A DNA stretch of 64,000 nt from Aureobasidium sp. EXF-3400 (lineage: Eukaryota; Ascomycota; Dothideomycetes; Dothideales; Saccotheciaceae). Made by a program: the position numbers and the translations under genes. The notes under the pieces were generated by a model. It made no database searches. It had not been told where the DNA came from and saw only the letters and a program-made list of their open reading frames with translations. The stretch covers positions 124,001 through 188,000 of the forward strand of contig SWBL01000005.1 of the NCBI GenBank assembly GCA_024195585.1. Direction: 5' to 3'. Positions 45,030 through 57,556 of this stretch are shown piece after piece; within the stretch, counting starts at the first letter, position 1, and each line of letters opens with the position of its first letter.

Positions 45030-48000
45030 GGTTGTTTGAAAGGGCGAGTGGTCTTGCAAGCCGGTCGGGGAGGTGTCGATGAAGGCTTCAAATGGCAATT
45101 TTCATTCCTTGGGTCGTTGTGGTTGTGCGGGTCTAATAATCGAGGATCAATGACGACGGGGCCAATTCCATGCGTGTAGCGAGAATTGCGTGGGGCGGGA
45201 AAGCGATTTGGCAGTTGCTACAAGTCAGGTCGGAATAGATGGATGACAGGCGCGGTGCAGCAAGAGCGAAGAGCAGGTGTCGTCGAGGGCGCGGGGAGAG
45301 GTCGAGGGATGGAGGTAGAGTTTTGCGGCAGGAAGTCTAGGTTGTGGGCAGAGGAAGGAGCCTGAGCAGAAAAGAGCCTTAAGAGACGTGCCTGACCCTC
45401 ATGCGAGCGACGGAGCATCGAGTTGAGTTGAGTTAGCACCACTTGACGGGCGTGCACGGTCTGCGACGATCACATAGGCGTAAAGTGACAGGGATGGCCG
45501 CCACCACCGCTACTGGCACATCCGCTCTCGTGTCTTCCTGCTTGTCAGGGTTTTGCCGCTACGACTGGTGGGCCTGCTGTTCCATTGGAATAACGCACAA
45601 CCTTCCACCGCCAGAGCGAGACATTCGGATAGCCATGACATGCCAACAATGGTCCATGCCGTTGAGCTTGCGGTTGCAGACGCTGCGCTGCGTGCTTCCG
45701 TTCGCTTCCTGCCACACAACATGCACATCACGTTCCTCTAACGAACAGATCTCAAACCCAATCGTCCCTGCTTAGATGCGTGATCTGGTGTGCCGCCTGC
45801 ATCGTCAGACTCGGCCCTCAGCCAGTCGGCCTGCGATACGTCCTCTCGCCCACCAACATGGCACACTCCAAGCCTCGCAGCTGGTTGCCTCTGCTGAGCA
45901 AGACAGCCAATGCCCGGACTCGCTGCGTACGTGCGTCCAGCGGCTGCAGGCCTAAACTTTGGCTGTCCTAGATCGTGATGCTCTCATGCCCGCTTCGGCT
46001 AGCGGCCGTGACTCGGACCATCTCGCGACAAGTCCCGTGGGCCGTGGAGTAGATCGAATCTCTGGTTTGGAATCGAGTTCCAATCTCAGTCTGCATCTGC
46101 TGCCAGATCCCCCTCCATCACGACTCGGCCAATCACAGCCTCGCAGCCGCCGTACTCACCTTTGTACCTCTGCAGCGCGCCCCGGCTCGCAAGCCAAGCC
46201 CACTATCTCGAAGAAGCCTCACCTTGTTGTCCGCTCATGCAGCACGCTAGCTCCATAAGGGCTGATGATATATTACATGCACACAGCATCCCCGACCGTC
46301 GGCGCGGTCAACGTCACCACAGCCTCAGGAAGGCCACTCGCTGAATCCCACAGAACTTCATCTGTCTCAGATACGCTCCGTGCTTCGAGCCCAGCTGCGC
46401 GTCGCTGCAGCTCCCTATTCTACTAGTCCACATAATCTGCTTACCGGGCCACAAGCTCGGATGGCTAACTCAAGCGACGCCGCGACCGTCGCAAAGACAA
46501 TCTAACAACTGGCAAGGCGGGGATGAAAGGTAGATCCTCGGCTTCGAGATGGCATGTCAAACTGTTTTGAGAAGAGGCGCGCCGCACGTGTCAGTAGCCT
46601 CGGTCGCTTACTTTCGCCTCGTCTACCTTTGGTGGCTTGCCCGACTCGCTGCATGCATCAGTGCGTGGACCCTGGCTCTGCGCCATCTTGAGCGGCTGTA
46701 AACCTTGAAGTTCAGGCCATCGAGTTCCGCTCAATGGGTTTGTGTGGTACGAGATCACGATATTGATGAAAATAGACAACAAAGCAATTTCAAAAAGCCA
46801 TGGCAGATTGAGAAGTGTTGCTGCGTGTGCCTGTAATTTCGATAGCATCGAGACTGGAAGATTCACGATGTATCGGTGATTGATCATCTTCTTCCAAGTA
46901 TCTCTGAGTACACACTAGGAAGGGATCTTCTGGGATCAATCTCCCAAATCCACGTGCAGATTCGCCTCCCGATTGCCAATAGCACTCAAGTCGTGCCTGA
47001 GATCCTATCTGTTCTCCTCGCTCCGATCGTACACTATCTTGAGATTGAACTCAGATATACGAGCTGCGGCCGTTAGCCCAGGAAACATCAAAAACTTCAG
47101 AATATGTGAGGTTGCCCTCGCTTTGCTTCAGCAAGCGAGTGTTGATATATTGACTCATGATAGTTGGCTGTTAGCGAATGCAACTGTCTCACTGGGACAT
47201 GGCAGTGTTTTTTCCCCTCTGGATACTCGTCGTTACTCATGACGTCTGCGAAGGGGTCTGTCCTGTCAAGTTCTGGATGACCAGAGACAAGATAGCGAGT
47301 ACGGGTCCTCATCAAGATCGTCGTTACCACATGCCGAAGCAGTCCTAGCTAATCTTCTTCTTCTTTCAGCGTTCAGCCAGTCGGAAATTTTTGTCTCTGT
47401 CAGATCTGGTTAGCATAACGACGGTCTCATATCTGGGCGCGATCTTTGGACAGATCATACGCTCCTCAAGATCGAGAACCGTTTCACGCACAGCGGAAGC
47501 GGCATCGCCCGAACGTTGTGTCCTGGTCCGAACTGCGTGCGTGCGGCCGCCACTTTAGCTTCCGAGACCAGCACCACTATATCGTTTGAGAAAAGCCGGC
47601 GGCGTCACGAGAACAACCCTCAAGAATATTCAGCTTGTGTTTGGGCCAGCGCCGCGAAAACTAGCAATCAAAGAAAGCTGATCTTGCTCTTTAGGCACTC
47701 GGGAAACTCAAGATTGCATCGCAGACAGAATGAGAAGGGGTCTTCGACGTGCGGGGAGCCGCCCAAGGAAAGCCCCTTGATGGAACGTCAATGTCAGGGA
47801 AGGGAACGTTGTCCGGTGACACAAGTTCTATGCGCTAGATCTCATCTGCTTCTTGGCCGTTGATACGTGGCTCATAATCAAGCCACCATCGGTGTAGCTC
47901 GAGTGCCTGCATATGCTGACAGGCTGAGGGTTTTGAACATCGACAACGCACTTCCGTGACTCTCTCGCGGCACCTGCAGATTTGTGCACCAGCTTGAGCG

Positions 48001-49267
48001 TGGAGATACATAGTACCATTGTTATGGCCATAGTCGTGTGTCAGGCAAGCCGTCCAGCGACAATACCATCAGGTCATCGTTTTCTTAAGTGACTGACTAG
48101 TCACCAGTCATTGTCAAAGGACTCTTTCCGCGGCGGTGAGGTCTGACGATAACACGAACTTCTTCGAGCAAAGGCCATCTATGCGCTCATGCATATTGAT
48201 CTTCTCTATTCGGTCCCTGGTCCCCGGCTATCATTGTGGTTGTGTTTCTGACACGAAGAACGCGACAAAGCTTGGAACAACAATATGGTACGCTTGCCCT
48301 GGGCGGAGATCGAAGATATATTGCACATCTTGATCAACCTTAGATCCATTCGTGCTTTGACTATTGTGTGCCGGACTTGGCTATTCTGTACATGATCATA
48401 GCTTTGCCGGACAGGCGTCCCAGATCAGTCAGCTCTGAATCATGAACCATGGTGACCAGCTCATCAAACGACAAAAAGAATCAGACAGCTGCTCGACACA
48501 TGTTGCCGATCAATTCGGCAGGGTCAATAATGAACCTCATTCGGAGCTACTGGTTTCAGTCAGATCACAGGCTTTATATGCAGATTACGACTCGCGAACG
48601 ACTTATCTAAGAGGATCCGCGAACGCCACGAGTCCAGGATGCTTCGTCAACAATTACGACCATCGCACGGCTATGCAAATAGAGCAAAATCAAGAAATTG
48701 CTGATATATTGGATTTATACGCGCTAACCGTGACACTGCGATGGATTTCATTCATTGGGAGAAGAACCTCCTATCTGTAAACAGCCGATGTTGCTCTGAT
48801 GACCCTGTTCTCACAGTCATCCTGAAAGTAAGTGGCCATTCGTTCTTCGAACTTGATTACGAGATCACTGTAATCAATTTATTGTGTGATAAATCTCTCA
48901 TTCCAGACGACTACAGATTAGGGAGGGGCCGTTTGTTGTCTCTGAACATTCACTATAGCAAGGTCAAATAGAGGCTGTTTTTCACCATCACATCTACAGA
49001 CCCTTCACGCACAGAAGACTACCTCTAGATAGTCTCACAAAGAAGTGATGTAACTGAAATAGCAAGTTTCCCAAGACTCACACAAAGGTCAAGCATTGCT
49101 ACAACACCTGCGTTTGCGGTTACACAAGCAAACAGACCTTGCCGCATCCAACAAAGACCAGACGCTTCCTTCGTTTTCACTGCCACATCAACCATCACAC
49201 ATACACTGTTTCAACAGGTTTCACTTCTTCTTCTAGTGTTCACACGAACATCTGGCAATCCATCGAT
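45030..49267. other. 4.2-kb gene-poor block
   Basis: The longest interval without a confident gene, between the head-to-head NsdD and SET genes. It holds many short open frames, one F-box-like fragment (48285-48395), and a plus frame of 112 aa (48442-48780) of unknown nature. Part of it is likely the extended NsdD promoter and leader. No CRISPR, rRNA or obvious transposon ends were seen. Confidence 0.5.
48285..48395 (+). pseudogene. F-box fragment
   Basis: A 36-codon frame reads LPWAEIEDILHILINLRSI followed by RALTIVCRTWLF and a stop. This has the spacing of an F-box (LPxEI ... RALxxVCRxW). No substrate-binding region follows in any frame, so it is probably the remnant of a decayed F-box gene. 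Confidence 0.45.
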
Positions 49268-50905
49268 ATGCCTCCTTCACCAGCGAGCGACATGAAGATC
49301 GATAAGAAAAAGAAACGTCGTGGCGGCAAGAAGGAGCAGCTCAAGAGACAACGCCGGCAACAGCGCGAATTTCTGGAGGACGACATGAACAGTGACGATA
49401 GCGAACCTGTCGATATCCCTGCCTTCGAAACTCGTAACGCCGGAGGCAAAGGTCTCGGCCTATTCGCAACGCGCGACATCGAACCAGGAGAACGCCTTAT
49501 TGAGGAACCTCCACTGTTCATCCTTCCCAAACAAGACACCATGAATGCAGCTATCGTCGAGAACTTCATGCATTTACGGCCGGAGCAGCGCGCAGCCTAC
49601 TTGAACTTGAGTTATTATACCACGTGCACTGCGAAGACACAAGCTGAGGACGTCGAGACGTCGGCGGCTGAAGATGGTGTAACAAGTTCGCCAGTCGTGG
49701 CAGAATCCGACTCTCCGGTTGAGGAAACTGGCCTCTCAGCTGAGCAAGCTGATCGTCGCAGTTGTGCCTCTGACGTGCAGCCTCCTACCAGCAGCTTCGA
49801 TATTGAGAATAGCTGCAAGCCCCCCAATCCAGCCAGCGACGGCGATCCAAGCCTCAAAGAGTCGGATAAGCTCGAGCTGTCAGAGTCTGGAGCCACGACA
49901 AACGTCTCACCAGCTCAACAGACTACAATTGATAAGTCAATCTGGAGCGTCAACGACCTAGAAGAAGCTCTTCAAGAAACAATCACTGACTCGGGTACGA
50001 GAAGCGGTGTAACTGGCACGGCTGATGATGATCAGCCACACCACGATTCAGATGAGTGCGAGATGTCAGAATCGCTCGCTGCCCGTGTTGTCAACATCTG
50101 GCGTACCAACTCATACATGCTCGACGATGGTATCACTCTTGACTCTGCTGGCGTTGGATTGACTGCATCTCGTCTCAACCACTCATGCGTTCCGAATGTC
50201 TACACTGCTTACAACAGCGCATCCGGATGCATGACTGTGCAGGCCCTCAAACCAATTGCCGCTGGAGATGAGCTGTGCACTGCCTACATCAACGGTGCAG
50301 GCAAGTTGCGCTCCGAACGACATGCTCAGCTGAGTATGTGGGGATTTACCTGCACATGCATTGCTTGCGCCGACGGCCGAGACGAGTCTCGCCGCCGGGA
50401 TATCAAGACATTGATGACCAAGCTTGAAGGTGTCAAGACACAGATGTTGGAAGGCGATGCAAACCTGTCGGTTGCCCAGATTGAACAGACGGTTCGAGAT
50501 CTGCTTAATCAGGCTACTCTCATGAGCGATGAAGGCTTGCTCGGTCCGGACCTAGCTGATGTGTAAGTCAGATATCCCCTCCTACAACCCCTACTCAGAG
50601 CAGGTTTGCTTGTGTTGCGTCCGTTGTTTCTGTCTCATCTGCACCGTCGATCTCTTCCATTCACCCTATCCTAAGTCTTCTTTTCACACCCTCACGGGGG
50701 CAGTCCCGAGGAAACTATCAGATCTGTCACGGGCTAACGTTTTCCTAGCTGTTTTGGAGCAGCCAGATGTTGCATGCTCATCGGTCATCGTGAAGAAGCT
50801 AGCGATCTTCAGTCATCCGGCTTTGGATTCCTGCTCCGCGGCTACGGCATTGATAACCCAATCTGCATAGCTACCCTTCAGGCCGGCAACTTGGACGAAG
50901 CTTGA
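49268..50905 (+). CDS. SET-domain protein (SMYD-like)
   Basis: Two exons: 49268-50562 and 50749-50905, product 483 aa. A Lys/Arg-rich N-terminus (KKKKRRGGKKEQ) is followed by the SET start GKGLGLFATRDIEPGERLI near residue 60. A disordered acidic insert of about 180 residues splits the domain. The second half has SRLNHSCVPNV near 303 (AdoMet-binding NHS motif), the ELCTAYI tyrosine and a post-SET cysteine cluster CTCIACADG near 361. A protein lysine methyltransferase is likely; the substrate is unknown. The intron (186 bp) is far longer than others here. The final exon (AARCCMLIGHREEA) reads plausibly as the helical C-terminal region, but other splice choices are possible. Confidence 0.75.
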
Positions 50906-51246
50906 AAGCGGGGCGTTCTGAGGACGCCATGACACTTTGTGACACTGAGGTTCCTCAGAAATGACTTGACGATTTACGATCTTGAGAAAGCCATGGCAGT
51001 GGAAATGACCTGATGAAATTAAGATCTGCGATATTTGGGCACTAGGCTTGTTCATTCTTGATCAGGCAGGTTGGTTGCAAGGCTAGAGAGATGGTTTTTG
51101 AGCACATATGGAAACACTGCTTTGATATCCAAATTTGGGGAGCATTTCAGAACATTCCATAGACAGTCTACCGGGCACATCTTACAACCTTTGGGAATAT
51201 CAGGTCAATAAGCTCAAACTCAAAGGTCAGACTGATCATTATTATC
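50906..51246. other. Short intergenic region between converging genes
   Basis: 341 bases of 3' flank between the SET gene and dynactin p25. Nothing seen. Confidence 0.4.
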
Positions 51247-52111
51247 TCATCTGATACTTCTGACCAGATCGCGAAGTTCACCTCCCTCCACCCAGCTTTC
51301 GCCGGAAGTACCGGCACCTACACCCCAACCCTCGCCAACCTCGCCGATAATTTTGCCGGGCTTACCGCCAACAATACTACCCACCGGAACCACCATGTTG
51401 GGAGGTACCACAGTATCAGGCAGAATTTTGCAGTTATCTTTGATAATGCAGAAGGGACTGAGTACAGCGTTGGCGCCAATGTAAACATGTGAACTGATCG
51501 CAATAGCCGAGATATGGCAGTTGGGACCTTGGTTGTGTCAATGTGTGGTTTTACTATGATGAAGCGGGCGTATGCTTACCAATAAAGACATTGTCGCCTA
51601 TGCGCATGGGATAGTATGCCATCTGGCCGCGACTGATCCTTGACGGTGGTTTCAGAGTACAGCCAGTAGCAACTACCGTGTATCTGACATGCTGTCAGCA
51701 AATGCGATGCACTTCAGGTGGTTACAGCGGAAGAAATTACCTTCCAATGCTGATGGCTGTGGTAGGCTGTGCTGCTCCACCATCACCAGAGCTCGAAAAG
51801 CGATGCAAATCACCTCGCATGTAGACATCTGCCATGATGACGGTCCTGCCGCCCAGCATGATGTTCGGCTTGCCTTCGATTTTCGCCTTGCGAGAGATTT
51901 TGTTCCCGGTATCCTGATTGCTGAGTTTAGCCAATTTCTACAACAAATTGCTCGTCTGACGCTGGCTGTGTGAAGAGACCTTCCCCTCATAGAGGAAAGC
52001 GCGCTCGCCCACAGACAATGTGTTTCTGGTAGGAAAGCAGCTCGCACTTACCGTCTCAATGTACTCCGACTTTGTCGACTTGCGCGCCACCGGCGCTGGT
52101 CGAGTCGACAT
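51247..52111 (-). CDS. DCTN5: Dynactin p25 subunit (DCTN5), hexapeptide-repeat protein
   Basis: Four exons: 52111-52052, 51913-51741, 51683-51580 and 51527-51247; introns are 138, 57 and 52 bp. The product is 205 aa. It opens with KSEYIETDTGNKISRKAKIE, a conserved start restored by the first splice, and continues with left-handed beta-helix repeats such as NIMLGGRTVIMADVYMRGDL, MRIGDNVFIGPNC and SSHVYIGANAVLSPF. The end (WVEGGELRDLVRSI) is characteristic. p25 sits at the pointed end of dynactin and links dynein to early endosomes in filamentous fungi. The start MSTRPAPVARKS is the only ATG upstream of the conserved part. Confidence 0.93.
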
Positions 52112-54660
52112 GTTTGCTTGTCACTTGTTACTGCTGCTTCTTCTCGCAGCTCGCGTGTCCCATGCGCTACATGTCAATTCGCTTCACGCGAGGACCAAAT
52201 TCTTGCTCGGCTTCGACGCAGGATGTTGTTGTTGTTTAGCCATGAAGTCAGCTGCAGGCTAGCCGCTTCTAGCGCCGGCTCATCATCCCCGAAGTCAAAA
52301 ACTGCCTGGGCAGCCCATGAGCTGCAAGCTTGTTCGCATGCAAGTGATCCTTGACAGCACAACAAAGCACAGCCAAATGGATACCCTGCGCCTAGCAACA
52401 ATCTCGCTACTGGTTTGGTTGGATTCGCTGGGTTCGCTGCGAGCCTACAACCTGTCAAACCTAGTCCCTGCAGTAGCCTGCAGAAATTCCCCGGCGGCTC
52501 TTGATGTCCGCATTACCTACCACGTCTGCTTTGATTCCCTCTTCGGCTTGCGCGCCTCTCGCTCAACGGCAACGTGATTGGGAGTCGCAGAACCCGATGG
52601 ATTGGTAGCTACTCGTATGTGCATCCGTTGCTAGTTCAATGATTGAGATGATGAGAGTTCTGTGAATTCTACGGATGCTTGGCCAGGACAAGATCCCAAG
52701 GTCTACCAAAATCATCTAAATCACTTCTTATATATGGAAAGTGTAGCCTGCAAAAGGCACGACGACTCTTAAATGGCGCCACATATAGAAACGTGTCTTC
52801 GTACACGGTCAAATCTTCGATTCGAAGCTTTGCTGAGTCGTCTTTGGCGACGACCGCTAGCTCTTCGGAGAGGCTTGCCGTGGGATTCCACACTCATCTC
52901 GGTACCATCCACATGGTTGTGGGACAACAATTGTGTACTACCCTTCTTTGGGAGGTATAACGCGAGCACACAGGCTCCACCACCAACCAAGTTATTGGGG
53001 AATGTTAGAGCTTCTGACCTAGTGTGCAGTACCTTGCTGAAGACGACCGCGCCGTGACCGTAACGCGAAGGAGTGAAACTTCAGAGAAAGTCATGACCAC
53101 TGAGAGTGCTACAGAATACAGCGCATCAGTATTTTGGGACCCACGTTGTACGATTCAGAGCTTCCTAAGATTGTCAAGCAACAAAAGATACCTGACTTGG
53201 CTTGACCCATTGGTTGTCTCTAAGGAGTCCAGATGATTCCCAAACGTCTTAACCACACATTTTCATTACCCCTTTGAGAATCGTGTTGATTGGTGCCTTC
53301 CACCATCGAGCATCATCTTAACAGATGACGGGGACATCTTGTGTCAAGTTGATACAATTAGCGAAGCTGTGGCGGAGCCTATATCTCGAACCTCATGCCG
53401 GGTTATCGAGTTGCAACATTTCCATCTGCCGTACAGAAGCCGAAACTCCTCTACCAGAGCTCTGGTGACCTAGAACGCCTCTTTCGAAGATCTGGTCAAC
53501 ATCTTTCTCTTTGTGGGTTCGACGAATGCTGCAAAACAGGCACTAGAATTAGCGACCTTTCGCATGCATCGCTCTGACATCCGTGACAGCGGGCCAACGC
53601 CTACATGCTACCAGAGCAAAAAGCATGAAATTGACTCGCGAAGGTTAGAAACAATAGACAAGTTTATAGTCCAAAGCGGCAAGCAGAAAAGGGCAGGAGG
53701 GACGAATCTAGAATCATTTCACGCAAGGCGCGGGAGTCAGAGCTGTTCTGGCTGTCGGACCGTTGGAATACGGCTGTCACTGGCGTTCACTGTTCACTGT
53801 TCACGTGGTTTGTCCCTTCTTCTCGAAGACAACCTTTTTCGGCCCAGTGCGGGTCAGTTTTCCCAAGCATGTTGCCAACAGCTCTTTCCGCCACAGTGGA
53901 TGACTTTGATGCCAAGTAAATGGTCAGCTTGGGATGCCTCTCCCATCCGTGCTGAATTGGATGTCGCGGAAGACGAATTCGGGCACGACGACGTAAACGT
54001 GACGTTGGTTTTCTGAGATGGTTGGGAAGAGGGATCATCGGCAGAAGCAACGCTCTCTCCAGCACGGCGGTATGGCAGGATCTGGGAAGGATCGTTGAAA
54101 CAACGATCACGATTGATCAGAATGCCTGCTTTTTTCATATTCGCAGTCACACTTCGGAAGCAAGCTGCAGTCCGGCATATCTCGATGTCTTCCCTATCAG
54201 GGGTCGGAAGCGAACATGCATATGATGGTAGTCGGATTACAAAGACAGCGTCAGAGTAGACAGGCAGTGTTTGTGACTCATGGGCGAGTCCACGACCACG
54301 CTACTATGGAGCATATGCTTTACCCTGGAACATGGCGATTCATAGCCGTCTGAGACTTTCAAAAGCACTTTTGCATTATTGCTATGTGCGGGAGTATGTC
54401 ACTCTCGCCCCTTCTTCATCATGGCATGGAATGGTAGGTAAGACATGAAGAGACAACCACATTTGGACGACCGTTGTGTCCACTGAGAGCCACCGAATGT
54501 CAGCTCTCAAAGACTGTCTTCATCATTCTCCACAGGTTCGTGGATTGGGTAGTGCAGCGTGACAAGCGCTTGCACGGGAAAGAGTGTACAAGTCAAGTGG
54601 TAGATGATAACTAGATCTCAGCCAGTCAAATCGATGCTCGCAACCTCGTCCCCTTTGCAC
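52112..54660. other. 2.5-kb gene-poor, probably degenerate region
   Basis: No complete gene is supported. A minus frame at 52669-52893 includes YEDTFLYVAPFKSRRAFCRL and HFPYIRSDLDDFG, which reads like a fragment of a real protein, and a plus frame at 53513-54016 (167 aa) is open but unlike any family. Mixed fragments beside the broken Cut8-like copy suggest decay. Confidence 0.45.
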
Positions 54661-55573
54661 CTTTGTCTGTGTATCGACCTTCCTGAAGAGCTCCACAATA
54701 TTATCGAACTCTTCAAAGCAAACATCTCGTTCCTTGTCTAGTTGCTGAAGACCTTCAAGTAATCATGACTGATCCTCCTCCTTTCCGACTCAGTCATGCT
54801 GTCGTATAGTGATTCCATGGCTTCGACGAACACGGGACTGGATGCCATGTGGTTCCTCACTTTACATCCTAGAAAATCGTTCCCTTCGACTACCACAAAA
54901 TCAATGTTGCGTAGAGCGCACATGGCATTGTGTTTCATCTCATATGAGTTATCAGGTTGGATCTGTTCAGAGGTTTTCTGAATGTGATACTCGATCCTAC
55001 TTGTAGCCTCGCGGGTGATGGCATCTTGCTGCGAGTCTCCACGATGTACGTATTTGCTTTGAAGGATGTGACGAACTCGGCATTCTATACCAAACAGATC
55101 GAGGGGCTCTGTTTCAGACTCGCTTTCTTCATCTTTGGCGCTCTCATCTTCCTCGTCCTCATTCCTGTTTCTCCCAAACTCATCTTGAGCAAGTTCGGAC
55201 TGATTATACTCCTGCAGAAATGTTGGCGAGTGGTGCCGCCGGTGCTGTCCTCATTGCACCGTGTCCGTGTAGTCATGCATAAATTGAGTTGCCAGATGCT
55301 CAAGCAGGACAGAGCTTTTCTGACGTACGTTGTCCCTTTGTTGAAACAATGCGTGTTGACCAAACTCTCAAGAGGAGAGCGCGATGCACGTAGTCCACTT
55401 CTTTGCGTTCTGCCATCATCTGGAACGGCAGCTGCGATCAAGCTCTGCTGTTGCGAAGTGCTCAGATGTGTCGCCGATATTCCGGAGGCAGACCTCTGCG
55501 ATGGCAGAAGATCTTGTCCTCTTCGATTGATTATCTGCTTTTGCTTGAGGATTAGATATAGAACTACTTCCAT
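54661..55573 (-). pseudogene. Broken Cut8/Sts1-like copy (copy B)
   Basis: Fragments of the same family as the genes at 12.1, 56.0 and 57.6 kb lie in order but in different frames. From the left end of the gene: a first frame from ATG 55573 with SLIAAAV, then a frame interrupted by TGA (55251-55253) and open to TAG (54738-54740). This holds EYHIQKTSEQIQPDN and MKHNAMCALRNI, which align with DIKKTCEQIRPES and KVKAVLTLCRIG of copy D. Beyond that, in a third frame, comes CFEEFDNIVELFRK, the counterpart of CFEGLERIVDMFQR in copy C. The last change of frame (near 54757) cannot easily be an intron, so at least one frameshift is likely. The 5' part could instead be spliced. Confidence 0.65.
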
Positions 55574-56001
55574 CTGTGGTTGTCCCTAGTCTTGCGAGAC
55601 TTGAGGACTCTCGTCCGTAGGACCACGTTTGACGCCTTCATGCGGGACCCCATTCGGCTTTTCAGACCGGGTGAATGGCTGCATCTTCAATCTTCGGATT
55701 ACTCGATATTTCTCAAGAGAAATGTAAATGTTAAGAATATCAGATGGTTCAAGCAAGCAAAGTTTAGAGACACGTCTTCATGGACGTGTTTCATTGGCGC
55801 GTTGGAATCGAGTACTTCGATGAAGAAGGATCAACTGCGCACTCAGGAGTCAGGACTCAGGACCCATGTTAATTTTGTACAAGCGACAACAACCACAACA
55901 TTGACAAGGTATGTTGAATACTCGTGTTGATCATGTTGAATGGTTAAGACTTATTGCACGTTGGCCTCGTCATTACGACCTCTAACACAGCTCCGTTGTT
56001 T
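55574..56001. other. Short intergenic region within the paralogue cluster
   Basis: About 430 bases between copies B and C. A plus frame of about 115 aa (55580-55930) has no ATG start and no domain. Nothing else seen. Confidence 0.4.
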
Positions 56002-57201
56002 TTAGTCCACCCTGCCTTGCCGCATAACCCTCTGAAACATGTCCACAATTCTTTCGAGGCCCTCAAAACAATGTTCTCGACTTCTTTCGAGCTCTAGCAA
56101 ATGTTTCAGAAGACGAGCTCCATCGTTCAAGATCTCCGCCGCACTCATCATCGCATAGACACGACCAAGCGCTTCCACGAGTCCAGAACTATTGTGCAGC
56201 TGAGCTCGGATTGCGTTTGGAAGCATGCCTCTGCCATCTGCGATCCCTCTGCCTATCCAGATGAGGGTGACGAAAGCATTGAACTTGGTTTTCCAACTAC
56301 TTCCTGGTCGCACACGAGGAGGAATGGCCGTGATTGTTAGCTTGATCGTGCCGAGCGTCTGAAGAAATGTCTCCTGCTTTTTGGAGTTCGGAAGGTCGTC
56401 GTACTCCTGGCAGAGAACCCTTTGTACTTTCGTGTGCTCGTTGACAAAGGACAAGACGCTGGCATCTTCGTTCTTCCGATCCTGGTGTTCTTTTACAATC
56501 CTTCGATACTCTCTTTCTACCATGTCGTGGATATCTTTATGACGAACAACGGCAATCGCGAGATAGTCACGGACTGTACGTTCGTCGACCCAGGAGATGA
56601 CGTTTGGCAGGAGCGCGAGAGACACGTTTACTGGGGGGTTCGGATACAAATGATTGGTAGACTGATGCCCAAACATTGCGTAAGGAGGAAAATCGACATG
56701 TAGAGGTTGGTGAGGAGTAGGCTGAACGAAAGCTGATAGGTGATTCGGAGGAGCCTGAAGGGCGTATGAAGCGGGAACCTGAGGCATGACAGAAACATCC
56801 TTTGATGGCTCTGGTAGAGAAGCGAGACCAGATGGCTGAGCATCCGCGGGCTGACGAGAGTTGTGGGACCAGAGACCAGATGGCTGAGCGTTTGTGAGGT
56901 GATGAGAAGGGTCAGATGTATCAGCATGATAATGGTGTTGCTGATACGCTGCGGATGTACGGTAGCGAGGATGGCCAGGCTGGTGGCCTGAAGCATCTTC
57001 CGAACTTGCTGGAGCGTTCTGTGCCTGATCGTGTATCTCGGGAAAAGCAGATCGTTGAGGCATGCGTGATGACAGATCTCGCGGCGTATTGTTCTCATCT
57101 GCTTTCACTATTTGTGAGCTTGGGGTTTGTCAGTCAGGAGATTGTGTTCGGCACTTACCTGGGGCGATCTCAGTGTCATCGGGTTCCCGTGGTGTTGCCA
57201 T
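56002..57201 (-). CDS. Orphan Cut8/Sts1-like protein, copy C
   Basis: Two exons: 57201-57159 and 57107-56002; the 51-bp intron has a GTAAGT donor and an AATAG acceptor. The product is 382 aa. Without the intron the long frame has no ATG in its conserved part; splicing supplies MATPREPDDTEIAP. The first 165 residues are rich in Pro, His, Ser and Gln with a short internal repeat (AQPSGL twice). Then comes the family helix WVDERTVRDYLAIAVVRHKD, whose RHKDI ending is close to the RHPEL of true Cut8/Sts1, followed by a helical region with KFNAFVTLIWIG near residue 300 and the C-terminal HCFEGLERIVDMFQRVM. The role is unknown. It lacks the basic N-terminus of copies A and D. Confidence 0.72.
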
Positions 57202-57556
57202 ACTGTATGATTCATAACCGCAGCACGTCTCCAAGGTAAGGAGTCGATAATTGATAAAACAATATAGACAAAGTGATGGAGTTTGTGTCTGTGAAACACG
57301 AAACAAGGAATGAGAAGTTCGAATATCTGCTTTTTGTACAGAATCAGGAAGGAGAGAAGGCCGCGCATTTGTGGATTTGAGGTTGTTTCCAAAATGGTCA
57401 TTGGTACGGGCTGGGTCGGTGTTTCTATAATATTCTCCGGCGCGAATCCATAGCAGTGTTGCGAAACAATTGTATAAAGCTCGTAGTGCTGGTGTGCATT
57501 TGCGAGCACAAACATCTCTCTCAATGGCGCTGAGGGGGTCTCATCGCTCATCCAGG

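Noticed and set aside
45443..46344. Chain of short plus-strand ORFs upstream of NsdD
   Set aside because: Cys/Ser/Arg-rich composition, frequent frame changes, no splice signals that would join them into a known protein.
53513..54150. 167-aa plus ORF and overlapping minus ORFs
   Set aside because: No family resemblance on either strand and mixed composition; treated as part of the degenerate block.
57108..57551. 147-aa minus-strand ORF between copies C and D (MSDETPSAPLREMF)
   Set aside because: It overlaps the first exon and intron of copy C in another frame and has no domain. It could be leader sequence of copy C. Kept out of the gene list, though an ATG is present.
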